A stretch of DNA of 64,000 bases from Clostridium chromiireducens. GTDB taxonomy: Bacteria; Bacillota; Clostridia; Clostridiales; Clostridiaceae. Each line of letters begins with the position of its first letter. Position 1 is the first letter of the stretch. Below the pieces are notes generated by a model, which did no database searches, had not been told where the DNA came from, and worked only from the letters and a program-made list of their open reading frames with translations. The position numbers and the translations under genes are program-made. The stretch is taken from assembly GCF_002029255.1 (NCBI RefSeq), contig NZ_MZGT01000005.1, forward strand, positions 62,001 through 126,000. Reading direction: 5' to 3'. This document shows positions 37,149-45,600 of this stretch, piece by piece.

Positions 37149-37793
37149 TTAAGAATCCCCTCTCTCTTTGTCCTCATATAACTTAATATATTTATACAAT
37201 GTACTTCTGCCTATTCCTAACATTTTAGCAAATCCACTTGCACTCACATTTCCATATTCACCTTTTTTAAATTTATCATATTCTTTAATAAAATTACTTG
37301 GCAATTCAGCCTTTGGCCTTCCTAACACTTTCCCCTTAGCCTTTGCAACTTGTAAGCCTTGATTTATACGTGCAACTGTCTTTTCTCTTTCTTGTTGAGC
37401 TATATGAGCTTTTAGAGTTATAAATATATCAGCTATCATGTTATACATACTAGAATCTTGGATCTTTTCCCATTCATTAAGGTATGGTGTATCTAATGCA
37501 ATAACTCTAATCCCATCAGCCTTTAATTTCTTAAATTCCATTATTACATCATCAGCATTTCTCCCTAGTCTATCAATATCCGTAATAATTAATATATCAC
37601 CTTTCCTTATTCTAGCTTTTAACTCATTATATACTGGCCTACGCTCTGCCTGAACATTTCCAGAAATTCTTTCCTCTAGTATTTCATCAAAATTGAAATT
37701 ATTAGCTGCTGCATATTGATCTAAAGTTATTCTTTGACGATCTGTTGTTTGCTTTTCCTTTTGTGTACTTATTCTCATATATCCAAATATCAT
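37149..37793 (-). CDS. Serine recombinase, resolvase/invertase family
   Basis: A 214-residue small serine recombinase. The catalytic Ser is in MRISTQ (about residue 9), the conserved TDIDRLGRNADDVI carries the active-site Arg residues (about 74-87) and QQEREKTVARINQGL is the E-helix. The C-terminal helix-turn-helix is SGFAKMLGIGRSTLYKYI (about 185-202). It could resolve dimers or invert DNA. Two palindromic sites directly upstream (37841-37873, 37936-37964) fit its res site. Confidence 0.92.
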   Translation of the reverse strand: MIFGYMRISTQKEKQTTDRQRITLDQYAAANNFNFDEILEERISGNVQAERRPVYNELKARIRKGDILIITDIDRLGRNADDVIMEFKKLKADGIRVIALDTPYLNEWEKIQDSSMYNMIADIFITLKAHIAQQEREKTVARINQGLQVAKAKGKVLGRPKAELPSNFIKEYDKFKKGEYGNVSASGFAKMLGIGRSTLYKYIKLYEDKERGDS

Positions 37794-37840
37794 AATTATA
37801 AATTCCTCTCAATCAACTTATCTTATGATATTATTATATC

Positions 37841-37873
37841 TGTCTATAAAATCATATGCAAATATAATAGACA
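37841..37873. promoter_or_regulatory. res-like subsite II of the serine recombinase
   Basis: A 33-bp imperfect palindrome with ends TGTCTAT and ATAGACA and centre ATCATATG, 48 bp upstream of the recombinase start. It matches the longer subsite of Tn3-type res. Confidence 0.6.
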
Positions 37874-37935
37874 CTTTTCCAGACAAATTACATCCATTTA
37901 TATATCGTTTAGTACCTTTTTTCTTTTTCTTTTTA

Positions 37936-37964
37936 TGTCTATCAAATCATATGATTAATAGACA
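37936..37964. promoter_or_regulatory. res-like subsite I (crossover candidate)
   Basis: A 29-bp near-perfect palindrome with the same ends TGTCTAT and ATAGACA and centre ATCATATGAT, 62 bp beyond subsite II. Site length and order relative to the gene fit the crossover site of a res locus. Confidence 0.6.
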
Positions 37965-38138
37965 TATTTTTATTATCCTAAATATTAATTTTTGAGTATA
38001 CCATTATGAAAGTTTTTACTTAATGATTACGAAGCTCATTTGTAGATATTCCTTCTCATGAAGAAGTTTTAGTGTGTTCAAGCTTCGTACTTGAAACTGA
38101 TCTTATAAATCGTGCAATATTTAATTTAAATAAATCAA

Positions 38139-38174
38139 AAAATTCCCAAAAGAATTAACTTCTAAGGGAATTTT
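38139..38174 (-). terminator. Terminator after the 98-residue ORF
   Basis: Minus-strand hairpin with 9-bp arms AAAATTCCC and GGGAATTTT, followed by TTGATTT. Confidence 0.7.
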
Positions 38175-38214
38175 ATTAATTTATATAGTATTATTTATCT
38201 TTAAAATTATGTAA

Positions 38215-38511
38215 TCACATAATAGATTCTGCATTTAGTTTAGTATTAAACATGATATTATTTAACTTATCATTGGTATTATATATAACTTTTAAATCAT
38301 CAGAAAGATACTCTAATATATTATCATCTATTTTACTCCTTAATTTAGTCAATTCTTGATGTATTTTTTTTAATTTCAATCCTTCTTTACTTGATTTATT
38401 AAAATTTCTACTGTATATTACACTTACTCTTGTTAATAATTCATCAGCTTCCTTTAATTTATCTCCAAACTCTTGTATTTCATTTTTATTATTAAATTCT
38501 TTTCTATTCAT
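38215..38511 (-). CDS. Hypothetical coiled-coil protein
   Basis: A 98-residue, charged, mainly helical protein with no recognised domain (heptad-like stretch DKLKEADELLTRVS and LKLKKIHQELTKLRSK). It follows the primase gene by 108 bp on the same strand and ends at a terminator, so it is probably the last gene of the island's replication operon. Confidence 0.6.
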   Translation of the reverse strand: MNRKEFNNKNEIQEFGDKLKEADELLTRVSVIYSRNFNKSSKEGLKLKKIHQELTKLRSKIDDNILEYLSDDLKVIYNTNDKLNNIMFNTKLNAESIM

Positions 38512-38619
38512 CTAATTTATCTCCTCTTTCTTTATTTCTTGACAACTCATACATTCACAGTCTATACTAATATTGCGAAATATAGCGTTCCTTTGTGAAT
38601 GCTTTTTTTATTATATTCT

Positions 38620-40764
38620 CTAATTCTTGAACTCAACATCCACCCAATACCTCACACTATTGCTAACTTTAGATTTTACTCCAAAACTTGAGAACTGCCT
38701 TCCAAAGTTATTTACATTCATTGGAGATAAGTTATTTAATATGCACCATTTATCATATGCTCTATAAACATCTGATTTAGATAATCTTATCCCGCTATTA
38801 GGCGCATTTTTAAGTTTTTCCCTATAAAATCTATAAGAACTATCTGCTTCTTGCCTATACTCCTCTAATTCTCTATCTGCTAACCCACTCACTGTAACTT
38901 TCCATTTATTATTTTTTACTCTTTTTAATCCTTCTAAAGACCACATCAAAACTATATCAAGTTCATCTTCAATAATTCTTTGTGCTAATTCTGGATCTCT
39001 AACCTTATCCCTAATTCCATTCTTAACTTCTTCTTCTGATCCGAATGAATTATTGAAAGGTATTATTACTGGTCTCCGAAAAAATCCAGTTGATTTATCA
39101 CTCGCCCCAGGCATCCTATTTAATCCAAAGAACATGGTTGTATTAAAGCTTAATCTTATTATATCTTTATTTTTTCTATTAACTGCTACAGGTTCGCCAC
39201 ATACCATAGACTTAAAAAACTTGTTAACTGTTTTACCACTTAACTCATCATCTCGTACTATATTAACATGTTTTCCTTCCGCTGATGATATTACAAAATC
39301 ACCACCAAAATCACCAAGTCCAATACTACATATATGTGTATTACTGCCTATTAAAGCCTCTTGTATATCAAATGCAACACTCTTTCCATTTGCCCCTTCC
39401 CCTTTGTATATAAAACAATTTTGCACTTCTCTGGTATGTGGAGAAAGCATTAACCCCCATGATTCCTGAAGTGTTAATGCGCTCTCCGGATCTAAAGTAC
39501 TTTCTAAATATACCTTAAACCTAGACTTATCAAATGACTCCTCCCAATCTTCGATATAATTGCCTTGAAATTGAACTTCTAGCTTATACTTGGGACTATG
39601 ACTTAATAATTTGCAGTTTTCTATATCTATTACCCCATTTAAACAATTAATATAATTCTTTTCATCATGTACTTCTTTCGCATCTTCACTAATTAACATT
39701 ATAGAGTCAGCAAAGTTTTTTGCTTTTATAGGAGTCTTGTCTTCATCATTCACTGCATATTTGAAATACATCTTTTGAACCTCTCTAAATTCCATAGATT
39801 TATAAAAACCTTTTTCATTATCATACATGAACAATAGATTTCCTCTTTGATAACATGGTTGTTCTTGAATTATATGTTGAGCTAATAAATAATTAATTAC
39901 ATTACTCTTTTCATTACAGTAGGCAGGATGTAGTCTTAGTGATATACTTCCAACAATGTTTTCAACTTCTTTATCGTCTAAAGGTGGATCACATTTATAT
40001 AAATTTAATCCTTTAGCTATTGATTCTATTGTTGAAATATCCCTTATACTTGATTTACTTACTATACTAATAACTTCTTTGAATAGTTCTTGGTTTCTAG
40101 CACCCTCTTTATACATATCACTGGTTGTTAAAGTTATTACTTTAGCTGTTCTATTTTTAACTGGCTTGTCTAATTCCATAAACTTATCAAATAATGCTTG
40201 AGGCATATTTAAAATTTCATTATTATTACATACTTTATATCCAGATATTATATTATCGATCTTAACCTTGCTACAAGGTAATACAATTAATCCTCCATCA
40301 GTTCTAATATCAACACCATCTATATAACTAGCTTTACTTTTCAAGCCCTTTTTATATTTGAAGTATAAATGCTTTCCTCCCCTTGGAGTTTGCACAGAGA
40401 ATGTATCTGAAATTATCTCCTTATCATTATCTGATAAGTCGCTTATAAAATCAGTAAAACTTTTGAAACCATCAACCGAACTATCTCCATGATTTTTATC
40501 TATATCTATAACAATAATTCCACTTTTCTCGCCAGTTACAAGTGAAAATCCACTAACTTCTCCACCTCGTATTTCTCCATCCACTTCTCTTTTATATACC
40601 TTTGAAATATTTTCTAATTCATCAGTATTTCTTATCAAATATTCATCTTTGCTCCACCGAAATATTGGTTTCTTTGAATAGTTAATTAGCGGTGTTATTG
40701 GAAATAGATCTTTTCTAATTATTATTTTCTTTTGTTCCTTATTCAAACTACCACCTACCCACAC
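38620..40764 (-). CDS. P4-type primase-helicase (bifunctional Prim-Pol, D5_N, SF3 helicase)
   Basis: A 714-residue replication protein. N-terminal archaeo-eukaryotic Prim-Pol domain (about 20-200) with the metal motif IVIDIDKNHG and TPRGGKHLYF; then a D5_N-like linker; SF3 helicase (about 430-620) with Walker A KGEGANGKSV (about 452-460), Walker B-like NIVRDDELSG and the arginine-finger region GFFRRPVIIPF. Such proteins start replication of phage satellites and plasmids. The frame begins GTG at 40764, overlapping the upstream gene by 10 bp; a TTG at 40746 after AGGTGG is an alternative. Confidence 0.9.
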   Translation of the reverse strand: MWVGGSLNKEQKKIIIRKDLFPITPLINYSKKPIFRWSKDEYLIRNTDELENISKVYKREVDGEIRGGEVSGFSLVTGEKSGIIVIDIDKNHGDSSVDGFKSFTDFISDLSDNDKEIISDTFSVQTPRGGKHLYFKYKKGLKSKASYIDGVDIRTDGGLIVLPCSKVKIDNIISGYKVCNNNEILNMPQALFDKFMELDKPVKNRTAKVITLTTSDMYKEGARNQELFKEVISIVSKSSIRDISTIESIAKGLNLYKCDPPLDDKEVENIVGSISLRLHPAYCNEKSNVINYLLAQHIIQEQPCYQRGNLLFMYDNEKGFYKSMEFREVQKMYFKYAVNDEDKTPIKAKNFADSIMLISEDAKEVHDEKNYINCLNGVIDIENCKLLSHSPKYKLEVQFQGNYIEDWEESFDKSRFKVYLESTLDPESALTLQESWGLMLSPHTREVQNCFIYKGEGANGKSVAFDIQEALIGSNTHICSIGLGDFGGDFVISSAEGKHVNIVRDDELSGKTVNKFFKSMVCGEPVAVNRKNKDIIRLSFNTTMFFGLNRMPGASDKSTGFFRRPVIIPFNNSFGSEEEVKNGIRDKVRDPELAQRIIEDELDIVLMWSLEGLKRVKNNKWKVTVSGLADRELEEYRQEADSSYRFYREKLKNAPNSGIRLSKSDVYRAYDKWCILNNLSPMNVNNFGRQFSSFGVKSKVSNSVRYWVDVEFKN

Positions 40765-41060
40765 GCAACAACATTTCCCATCATATTAATACAATTCTTC
40801 AATGTCTTCATTTGAATTTCATAATTTTTAATTTTGCTTTCAAGTTCCTTAATATATATTTCCCTTTCCAGACTTTCGCTAGTTGTTTCAATTCCTAAAT
40901 ATCTATGAATCTCTGTTAAAGTTACTACATACTCTTTTCCCGATTTTACGGCTTTTAGTTTGCCTTGTCTTATTAGTGATGTTAATCTATTAACTGGGAT
41001 ATCATACTTTTCTTGAATTTCCTTTAATTTTAATATTGTTTTTTCATTTGTTGAATTCAT
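40755..41060 (-). CDS. Helix-turn-helix protein, excisionase-like
   Basis: A 101-residue protein: N-terminal winged-helix/MerR-like DNA-binding part (LKEIQEKYDIPVNRLTSLIRQGKL, residues about 11-34, then VTLTEIHRYLG) and a C-terminal coiled coil (about 63-92). It stands between the Cro-like XRE gene and the primase and overlaps the latter by 10 bp. It may act as excisionase or as a replication regulator. Confidence 0.7.
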   Translation of the reverse strand: MNSTNEKTILKLKEIQEKYDIPVNRLTSLIRQGKLKAVKSGKEYVVTLTEIHRYLGIETTSESLEREIYIKELESKIKNYEIQMKTLKNCINMMGNVVACG

Positions 41061-41077
41061 TATATTTCCTCCCTATT

Positions 41078-41275
41078 TTAATTTTCATCTTCTGAAAAAA
41101 ATAATTCTTGTGGTGTTTTATTAAGAATTTTAGATAATTTGTACATAACATTGAATGATGGTTTTTTAGTTCCATTCTCTAAATAAAATAAATATGTTCT
41201 TGAAATATTAACTTGCTTACAGATATCTGTTTTTTTTAATCCACTTAACTTTATAGCTTTCATAAAATTAGTCAT
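41078..41275 (-). CDS. XRE-family regulator (Cro-like)
   Basis: A 65-residue lambda-repressor-type helix-turn-helix: FMKAIKLSGLKKTDICKQVN then ISRTYLFYLENGTKKPSF. I start at ATG 41275 because GGGAGGG lies 6-12 nt upstream; the frame is open to 41356. It is first in the leftward operon and divergent from the repressor at 41514, the arrangement of a lysogeny switch. Confidence 0.85.
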   Translation of the reverse strand: MTNFMKAIKLSGLKKTDICKQVNISRTYLFYLENGTKKPSFNVMYKLSKILNKTPQELFFSEDEN

Positions 41276-41513
41276 ATATTCCCTCCCTTCATAAACTGTA
41301 GGATTACGCACCTTGTTAACTGACGGTTTACGTTCAAATGATATCATCATCTCCAAGTTAATAAAAGTTTCATTTTTCAGTAATGTTATATGTTAGTATG
41401 AATTTCCACCTTAATTTCTTCAAATATCTCATTTATTCACATTTTTTTAATTTTAACTTTTCTATATAGTAATTTTTCATAGACTGATAGATAATACTTA
41501 GTGAGGTGATATT
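41276..41513. promoter_or_regulatory. Divergent regulatory region of the island switch
   Basis: About 240 bp between the divergent XRE genes. It must hold promoters for both directions and the repressor sites. AT-rich words are seen but no clear palindromic operator could be fixed by eye. Confidence 0.5.
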
Positions 41514-41969
41514 ATGTCTAATACTTTTGGAAATAACTTGAAAAAGTATAGAATTGAAAAAAACATAGGAATTAATGAGTTAGGAAGAAAAGTAGGGGTA
41601 TCCGGTGCTTATATTAGTTCTCTAGAAGCTGGAAAGAAGCAAAATCCATCACTTGATATTATAGATAAATTATCAAGTGCCCTTGATATTCCCTCCAGTT
41701 TTTTAACGTCTAATAAAGAAATAGATATATTTGAAAAATTTAATCATTATGTTGATACACAAAAAATCAATGAACAAATACAATTAATTAATGCAAAGAC
41801 TCTATTCTTTAGATCTCTTGGTTATGAAATAAATTATGCAAATGAGGATGAAGAAAGTGAGTATCACATCAAAATAAATGATACCAAATATACGTATTCT
41901 CAATTTATGAATTTAATTGACCTAATACAATCCTGTATAGATAACGTAAATAATCTTTTAAAAAATTAG
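41514..41969 (+). CDS. XRE-family repressor (CI/Stl-like)
   Basis: A 151-residue regulator: N-terminal helix-turn-helix (KYRIEKNIGINELGRKVGVS, then GAYISSLEAGKKQNPSLDII, residues about 9-50) and an acidic C-terminal part (about 70-151) probably for oligomerisation or for binding an inducer. No RecA-type Ala-Gly cleavage site is evident, so induction may use a helper-phage protein as in Gram-positive phage-inducible islands. It is followed by the integrase after 19 bp. Confidence 0.85.
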   Translation: MSNTFGNNLKKYRIEKNIGINELGRKVGVSGAYISSLEAGKKQNPSLDIIDKLSSALDIPSSFLTSNKEIDIFEKFNHYVDTQKINEQIQLINAKTLFFRSLGYEINYANEDEESEYHIKINDTKYTYSQFMNLIDLIQSCIDNVNNLLKN

Positions 41970-41988
41970 CTAAAAAGAAGGTGAATAT

Positions 41989-43140
41989 ATGCCAAGTTAT
42001 GAACAATTATCGAAAGGGAATTGGAAAGTCACTGTAAGTCTTGGTTTTGATTCTGAAGGTAAGAGGATAAGACAAAAAAAGCAAGGTTTTAAAACTAAAA
42101 AAGATGCTGAAAAGTGGGTTACTGAAACCCTAAGTAAAAAACATAAAGGTTATATTACCCCAACTGAAAGCAATATAATTTTAAAAGATTTTATTAGTAA
42201 ATGGTTTAATGAATACAAAATTAATACTATATCAATTAATACAATTGCTAATTACAGATCAAGGATTGATACTCATATAATACCGAAATTAGGCTCATAC
42301 AGGCTAGATAAAATCACTAATGTAATTGTTCAAGATTTCTATAATAGTCTTATAAATGAAGGTCAAAAAGCATCTAGTGCTAAAAAGATAATAGAAACAT
42401 TAGGCAACTGCCTTAAATATGCTCAAAAAAATAAATTGATATATTCACTACCAATTGATATTGATCGCGTAGCAATCGAAAAACCTAAAATTGAGTTTTG
42501 GAGTAAAAGTGAAGTTGATTTCTTTTTAAATGTCATTAAAGACGATTATTTATATACTCCACTATTTATTGAATTATTAACTGGCTTAAGACTTGGTGAA
42601 TTATGCGGATTACGTTGGAATGATATTAATTTAGAATTTAGATATTTAACTGTTAGACATCAAGTTATAAATGACAAAATAAACAAATCTTTATTATTTA
42701 CCGATAAATTAAAGACTCCAACTAGCTATAGAAAGATAACACTGCCCAAAATATTAATTAATTATTTAAAAACTATTAAAGGCAACTCGCTTGATACTGA
42801 TTTTATTATACTAAGTCGCGAAGGTACTATGTGTAATCCTAAAAATTTATCAACAAATTTTAGTAATGCTATATCCAGATATAAATTACCATTAGAAGAT
42901 TATAAAAAATCTAACCCAAAAAAAGACTCAACTAATTATATGCAATTAAAACAAATTACCTTTCATGCTCTTAGGCATACTCATGCTACATTACTAATAT
43001 TTAATAATGAAAATATTAAAGTTGTATCTGAAAGACTGGGGCACAAAAGTATTACTGAAACTTTAGATACATATACTCATGTTATGGATGATATGAAAAA
43101 TAATACTGCTGATTTACTAGATGACATATTTTCTAAATAA
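41989..43140 (+). CDS. int: Tyrosine recombinase (integrase)
   Basis: A 383-residue phage-type integrase. N-terminal arm-binding domain (about 5-50, GNWKVTVSLGFDSEGKRIRQ), core-binding SAM-like domain (about 62-150) and catalytic domain (about 160-383) with a complete active site R201, H326, R329, H352 and Y362. It lies 244 bp from its target, the tRNA-Arg 3' end, and should insert and remove the island. Confidence 0.94.
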   Translation: MPSYEQLSKGNWKVTVSLGFDSEGKRIRQKKQGFKTKKDAEKWVTETLSKKHKGYITPTESNIILKDFISKWFNEYKINTISINTIANYRSRIDTHIIPKLGSYRLDKITNVIVQDFYNSLINEGQKASSAKKIIETLGNCLKYAQKNKLIYSLPIDIDRVAIEKPKIEFWSKSEVDFFLNVIKDDYLYTPLFIELLTGLRLGELCGLRWNDINLEFRYLTVRHQVINDKINKSLLFTDKLKTPTSYRKITLPKILINYLKTIKGNSLDTDFIILSREGTMCNPKNLSTNFSNAISRYKLPLEDYKKSNPKKDSTNYMQLKQITFHALRHTHATLLIFNNENIKVVSERLGHKSITETLDTYTHVMDDMKNNTADLLDDIFSK

Positions 43141-43340
43141 GTACAAAGTACAATCACATATAATCTGTTACCATGTGTGCTAATTAAGTAATTCCGACTA
43201 TTAGCACACATAGTACACTAAATTCCTAAAATACTTATCGTTGATACATCTTTTTCTTTTCTTATTTATATTTTAGTTTTTTCTTTTATAAATCTTCACA
43301 AAACTTTTTTGTCCCTTTTTTGTCCCTTTTCTCAAAATAA

Positions 43341-43372
43341 AAAACGGCTTAACCTTTGCAGTTAAGCCATTC
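43341..43372 (-). terminator. Terminator downstream of tRNA-Arg, brought by the island
   Basis: Minus-strand hairpin with arms GGCTTAAC and GTTAAGCC plus flanking pairs, followed by TTTTTTATTTTG. It replaces the original terminator that now lies at 24115. Confidence 0.8.
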
Positions 43373-43383
43373 TTTCGTACAAT

Positions 43384-43401
43384 ATGGTACTCCCAGCGGG
43401 A
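43384..43401 (-). repeat. attR: tRNA-Arg 3' end
   Basis: The 18-bp identity block shared with 24160-24177, covering CCA, the discriminator and the 3' acceptor strand. It marks the right edge of the island. Confidence 0.85.
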
Positions 43402-43459
43402 ATCGAACCCACATCTATCCCTTAGGAGGGGATTATTCTATCCATTTAACTATAGGAGC
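43385..43459 (-). tRNA. tRNA-Arg (anticodon CCT)
   Basis: A 75-nt cloverleaf with CCA encoded. The anticodon loop CTCCTAA gives anticodon CCT for AGG; T-arm GGGTTCGATTCCC. The acceptor pairs GCTCCTA with TGGGAGT, including G1-U72 and U6-G67 wobbles. The 3' end is supplied by the integrated island. Confidence 0.95.
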
Positions 43460-43704
43460 ATATCTTTAAGAATTAAATAGTATTTAATTCCACCTAATAA
43501 ATTTTATTATAATTATTAAGTATTGTCAAATCTATAATATATATTCATTAGATTTTTTAATATGTAACTTATAATAATATAGTTGCATATTAAAATTCAA
43601 TGCGAGCTAGTCAGATGACATAACCTGACTGACTCTATATTATTATTCATATAATTAAACTTATACTATACATTTCATTGCTTTTTAAGTATGCTTCAAA
43701 ACTT

Positions 43705-45600
43705 TTACTTAAAATAATCTTCCATTAATTCTTCTAACTCCTGTTGAAAAACTAACTTATCATTATATAGAATGTTCAATTTTTTGTAATCATGAGAAAA
43801 TTCCTGAATCTGTTCTTCTATCTCCTTTAACTTATCTTCTAATTCTTCTATTTGTTTTTCTAACTTAAGCTTCTTAAACTCATTATTATTTGATTTTGTT
43901 GCCTTATTCGTCTTCTCTTTCTTTGATTTTACTACTCCATTACTTCCCTGATTTGACCCTTCAATTAGCACTAAACCTCTCTGCTGATTTAATTTTTCTT
44001 TATAATAATCATAGTTACCCTCGTACGAAGTTAAAGATCCTCCTGATAATTCTATACTTCTATTTGCTATATTGTTTATAAAATACCTGTCATGAGATAC
44101 AAATAAAAGAGTTCCTTTAAAATTTTTTAAGAGACCTTCTAGTTCCTCCCTTGATTCTATATCTAAATGATTTGTTGGTTCATCTAAAATTAAAAAGTTA
44201 ACTTCATCATACATCAGCATAGCTAATTTAAGTTTACTTCGTTCACCGCCTGAAAGAGAACCGACCTTTTTAAACACCATTTCACCAAAAAACATGTATT
44301 TTGCAAGATATTCTCTAGCCTTTCCATCAGTTATTACTATATCTTCTCTAAAACATTCCAATATTGTTTTATTTTCATCTTTAAATATTATATTTTGTGG
44401 CAAATAACCAAGGTTTATAGAACTTCCTAGAAGCGCAATTCCACTATCTTCTTTGATTATTCCAAGTAAAATATTGATTAATGTTGATTTTCCGCATCCA
44501 TTTCGCCCTATTAGTGCCACACTTTCTTCGTTTCTAATTAATAAATCAATTTTGTCAAAAAGTATTTTTTCACCAAACCTTTTGCTTAATTTCTTTATTA
44601 TAACTACCTCATTACCAGATCTTGTTGCTGTATTAGCATTTATACTAATACTTTGTTTTTCAATAACAGGTTTATCCATTCTTTCAAGCTTAGATAAGCT
44701 CTTTTGTATGCTCGCGGCTCTTCTGAAAAACTTGCCATTATCCCCTCTCATCCCCCAATCTCTCAATTGATTGATTGATTTTTCTATGGCTTTAATCTTT
44801 TTTTGCTGCTCTAAAAAAGCTTCCATTTGGAGATTAATCTGTTTCTCTTTCTCCTTAGCAAAATCTGTATAATTACCACTATAACTCTTTGCTTTCATAT
44901 CTTCTATTTCAATTATTTTTGTAACTATATTATCCAAAAAATATCTGTCGTGAGATACTATTATAACTATACCTCTATATTCTTTTAAATAAGCTTCCAG
45001 CCACTCCATTGCATCTAAGTCCAAGTGATTAGATGGTTCATCTAATAACAAAATATCTGGACTCTGAATCAGTATTTTTCCCAGAATCACGGTAGTCTTT
45101 TCTCCTCCACTCAACTCATTGAACAATTTATTTTTAAAATTAGCATTCATCTTAAGCCCATTACAAACTTTGCTCAATTTTTCCTCTCTTTCATATCCAC
45201 CTAAACTCTCATAGATAGATTGAACTTTAGAATAGTTGCTTAAAAGTTTCTCCATATTAGTTTCTTTAGAATTCGATAATTGCTGTTCCAATAATTCTAA
45301 CTCTTTTTGCGATTCATTCAGTCTTTCAAAAGCTACATTTAGTACATCTATTACCTTAAAATTATTGGGGTAAACTGGCATTTGCTCAATATACCCTAAT
45401 GTGGCATTTTTTCTGATTGATATGGTTCCTTTATCATAACTTTCAATTCCCATGATTATCTTTAACAATGTACTTTTTCCACATCCGTTATCTCCTACAA
45501 TACCAATCTTTTCAGAAGTCTGTGCTTCAAAAGTAATATCTTCTAAAATTATATTTGCTCCATAATACTTTTGTAATTTATTCAAAGCTAATTCTATCAT
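43705..45600 (-). CDS. ABC-F family ATPase
   Basis: A 631-residue protein with two ABC domains and no membrane part. Walker A motifs GDNGCGKS (about 36-43) and GRNGCGKS (about 360-367), signatures LSGGEKTTV and LSGGERSKL, and Walker B LLLDEPSNHLD and LILDEPTNHLD are all intact. A linker with charged helices (about 240-310) and a C-terminal coiled coil (about 560-631) complete the ABC-F form. These act on the ribosome; some protect it from antibiotics. The start (ATG 45600 after AGGGGG) overlaps the MFS gene by 23 bp, so the two are coupled. Confidence 0.9.
   Translation of the reverse strand: MIELALNKLQKYYGANIILEDITFEAQTSEKIGIVGDNGCGKSTLLKIIMGIESYDKGTISIRKNATLGYIEQMPVYPNNFKVIDVLNVAFERLNESQKELELLEQQLSNSKETNMEKLLSNYSKVQSIYESLGGYEREEKLSKVCNGLKMNANFKNKLFNELSGGEKTTVILGKILIQSPDILLLDEPSNHLDLDAMEWLEAYLKEYRGIVIIVSHDRYFLDNIVTKIIEIEDMKAKSYSGNYTDFAKEKEKQINLQMEAFLEQQKKIKAIEKSINQLRDWGMRGDNGKFFRRAASIQKSLSKLERMDKPVIEKQSISINANTATRSGNEVVIIKKLSKRFGEKILFDKIDLLIRNEESVALIGRNGCGKSTLINILLGIIKEDSGIALLGSSINLGYLPQNIIFKDENKTILECFREDIVITDGKAREYLAKYMFFGEMVFKKVGSLSGGERSKLKLAMLMYDEVNFLILDEPTNHLDIESREELEGLLKNFKGTLLFVSHDRYFINNIANRSIELSGGSLTSYEGNYDYYKEKLNQQRGLVLIEGSNQGSNGVVKSKKEKTNKATKSNNNEFKKLKLEKQIEELEDKLKEIEEQIQEFSHDYKKLNILYNDKLVFQQELEELMEDYFK

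Larger units (their letters stand above)
24160..43401. mobile_element. Integrated phage-satellite-like island in tRNA-Arg(CCT)
   Basis: A 19.2-kb element bounded by 18-bp direct repeats of the tRNA-Arg 3' end. The integrase gene lies next to the intact tRNA. The right end has the layout of Gram-positive phage-inducible islands: integrase and an XRE repressor on one strand, then divergent XRE and HTH genes and a P4-type primase-helicase on the other. No terminase, capsid or tail gene is present, so it is a satellite or a defective prophage, not a full phage. Cargo comprises the giant phosphoesterase-STAND-Sel1 gene, a DGQHR-HNH pair, a serine recombinase, a frameshifted GNAT, HNH fragments and a GIY-YIG endonuclease. 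Confidence 0.82.

Noticed and set aside
38017-38155. Open stretch of about 45 codons on the plus strand with repeated SSFV words, in a region with ACGAAGCT/AGCTTCGT inverted repeats
   Set aside because: No start codon or ribosome site, and it overlaps the terminator of the 98-residue gene. The inverted repeat hinted at an insertion-sequence end, but no transposase is nearby.
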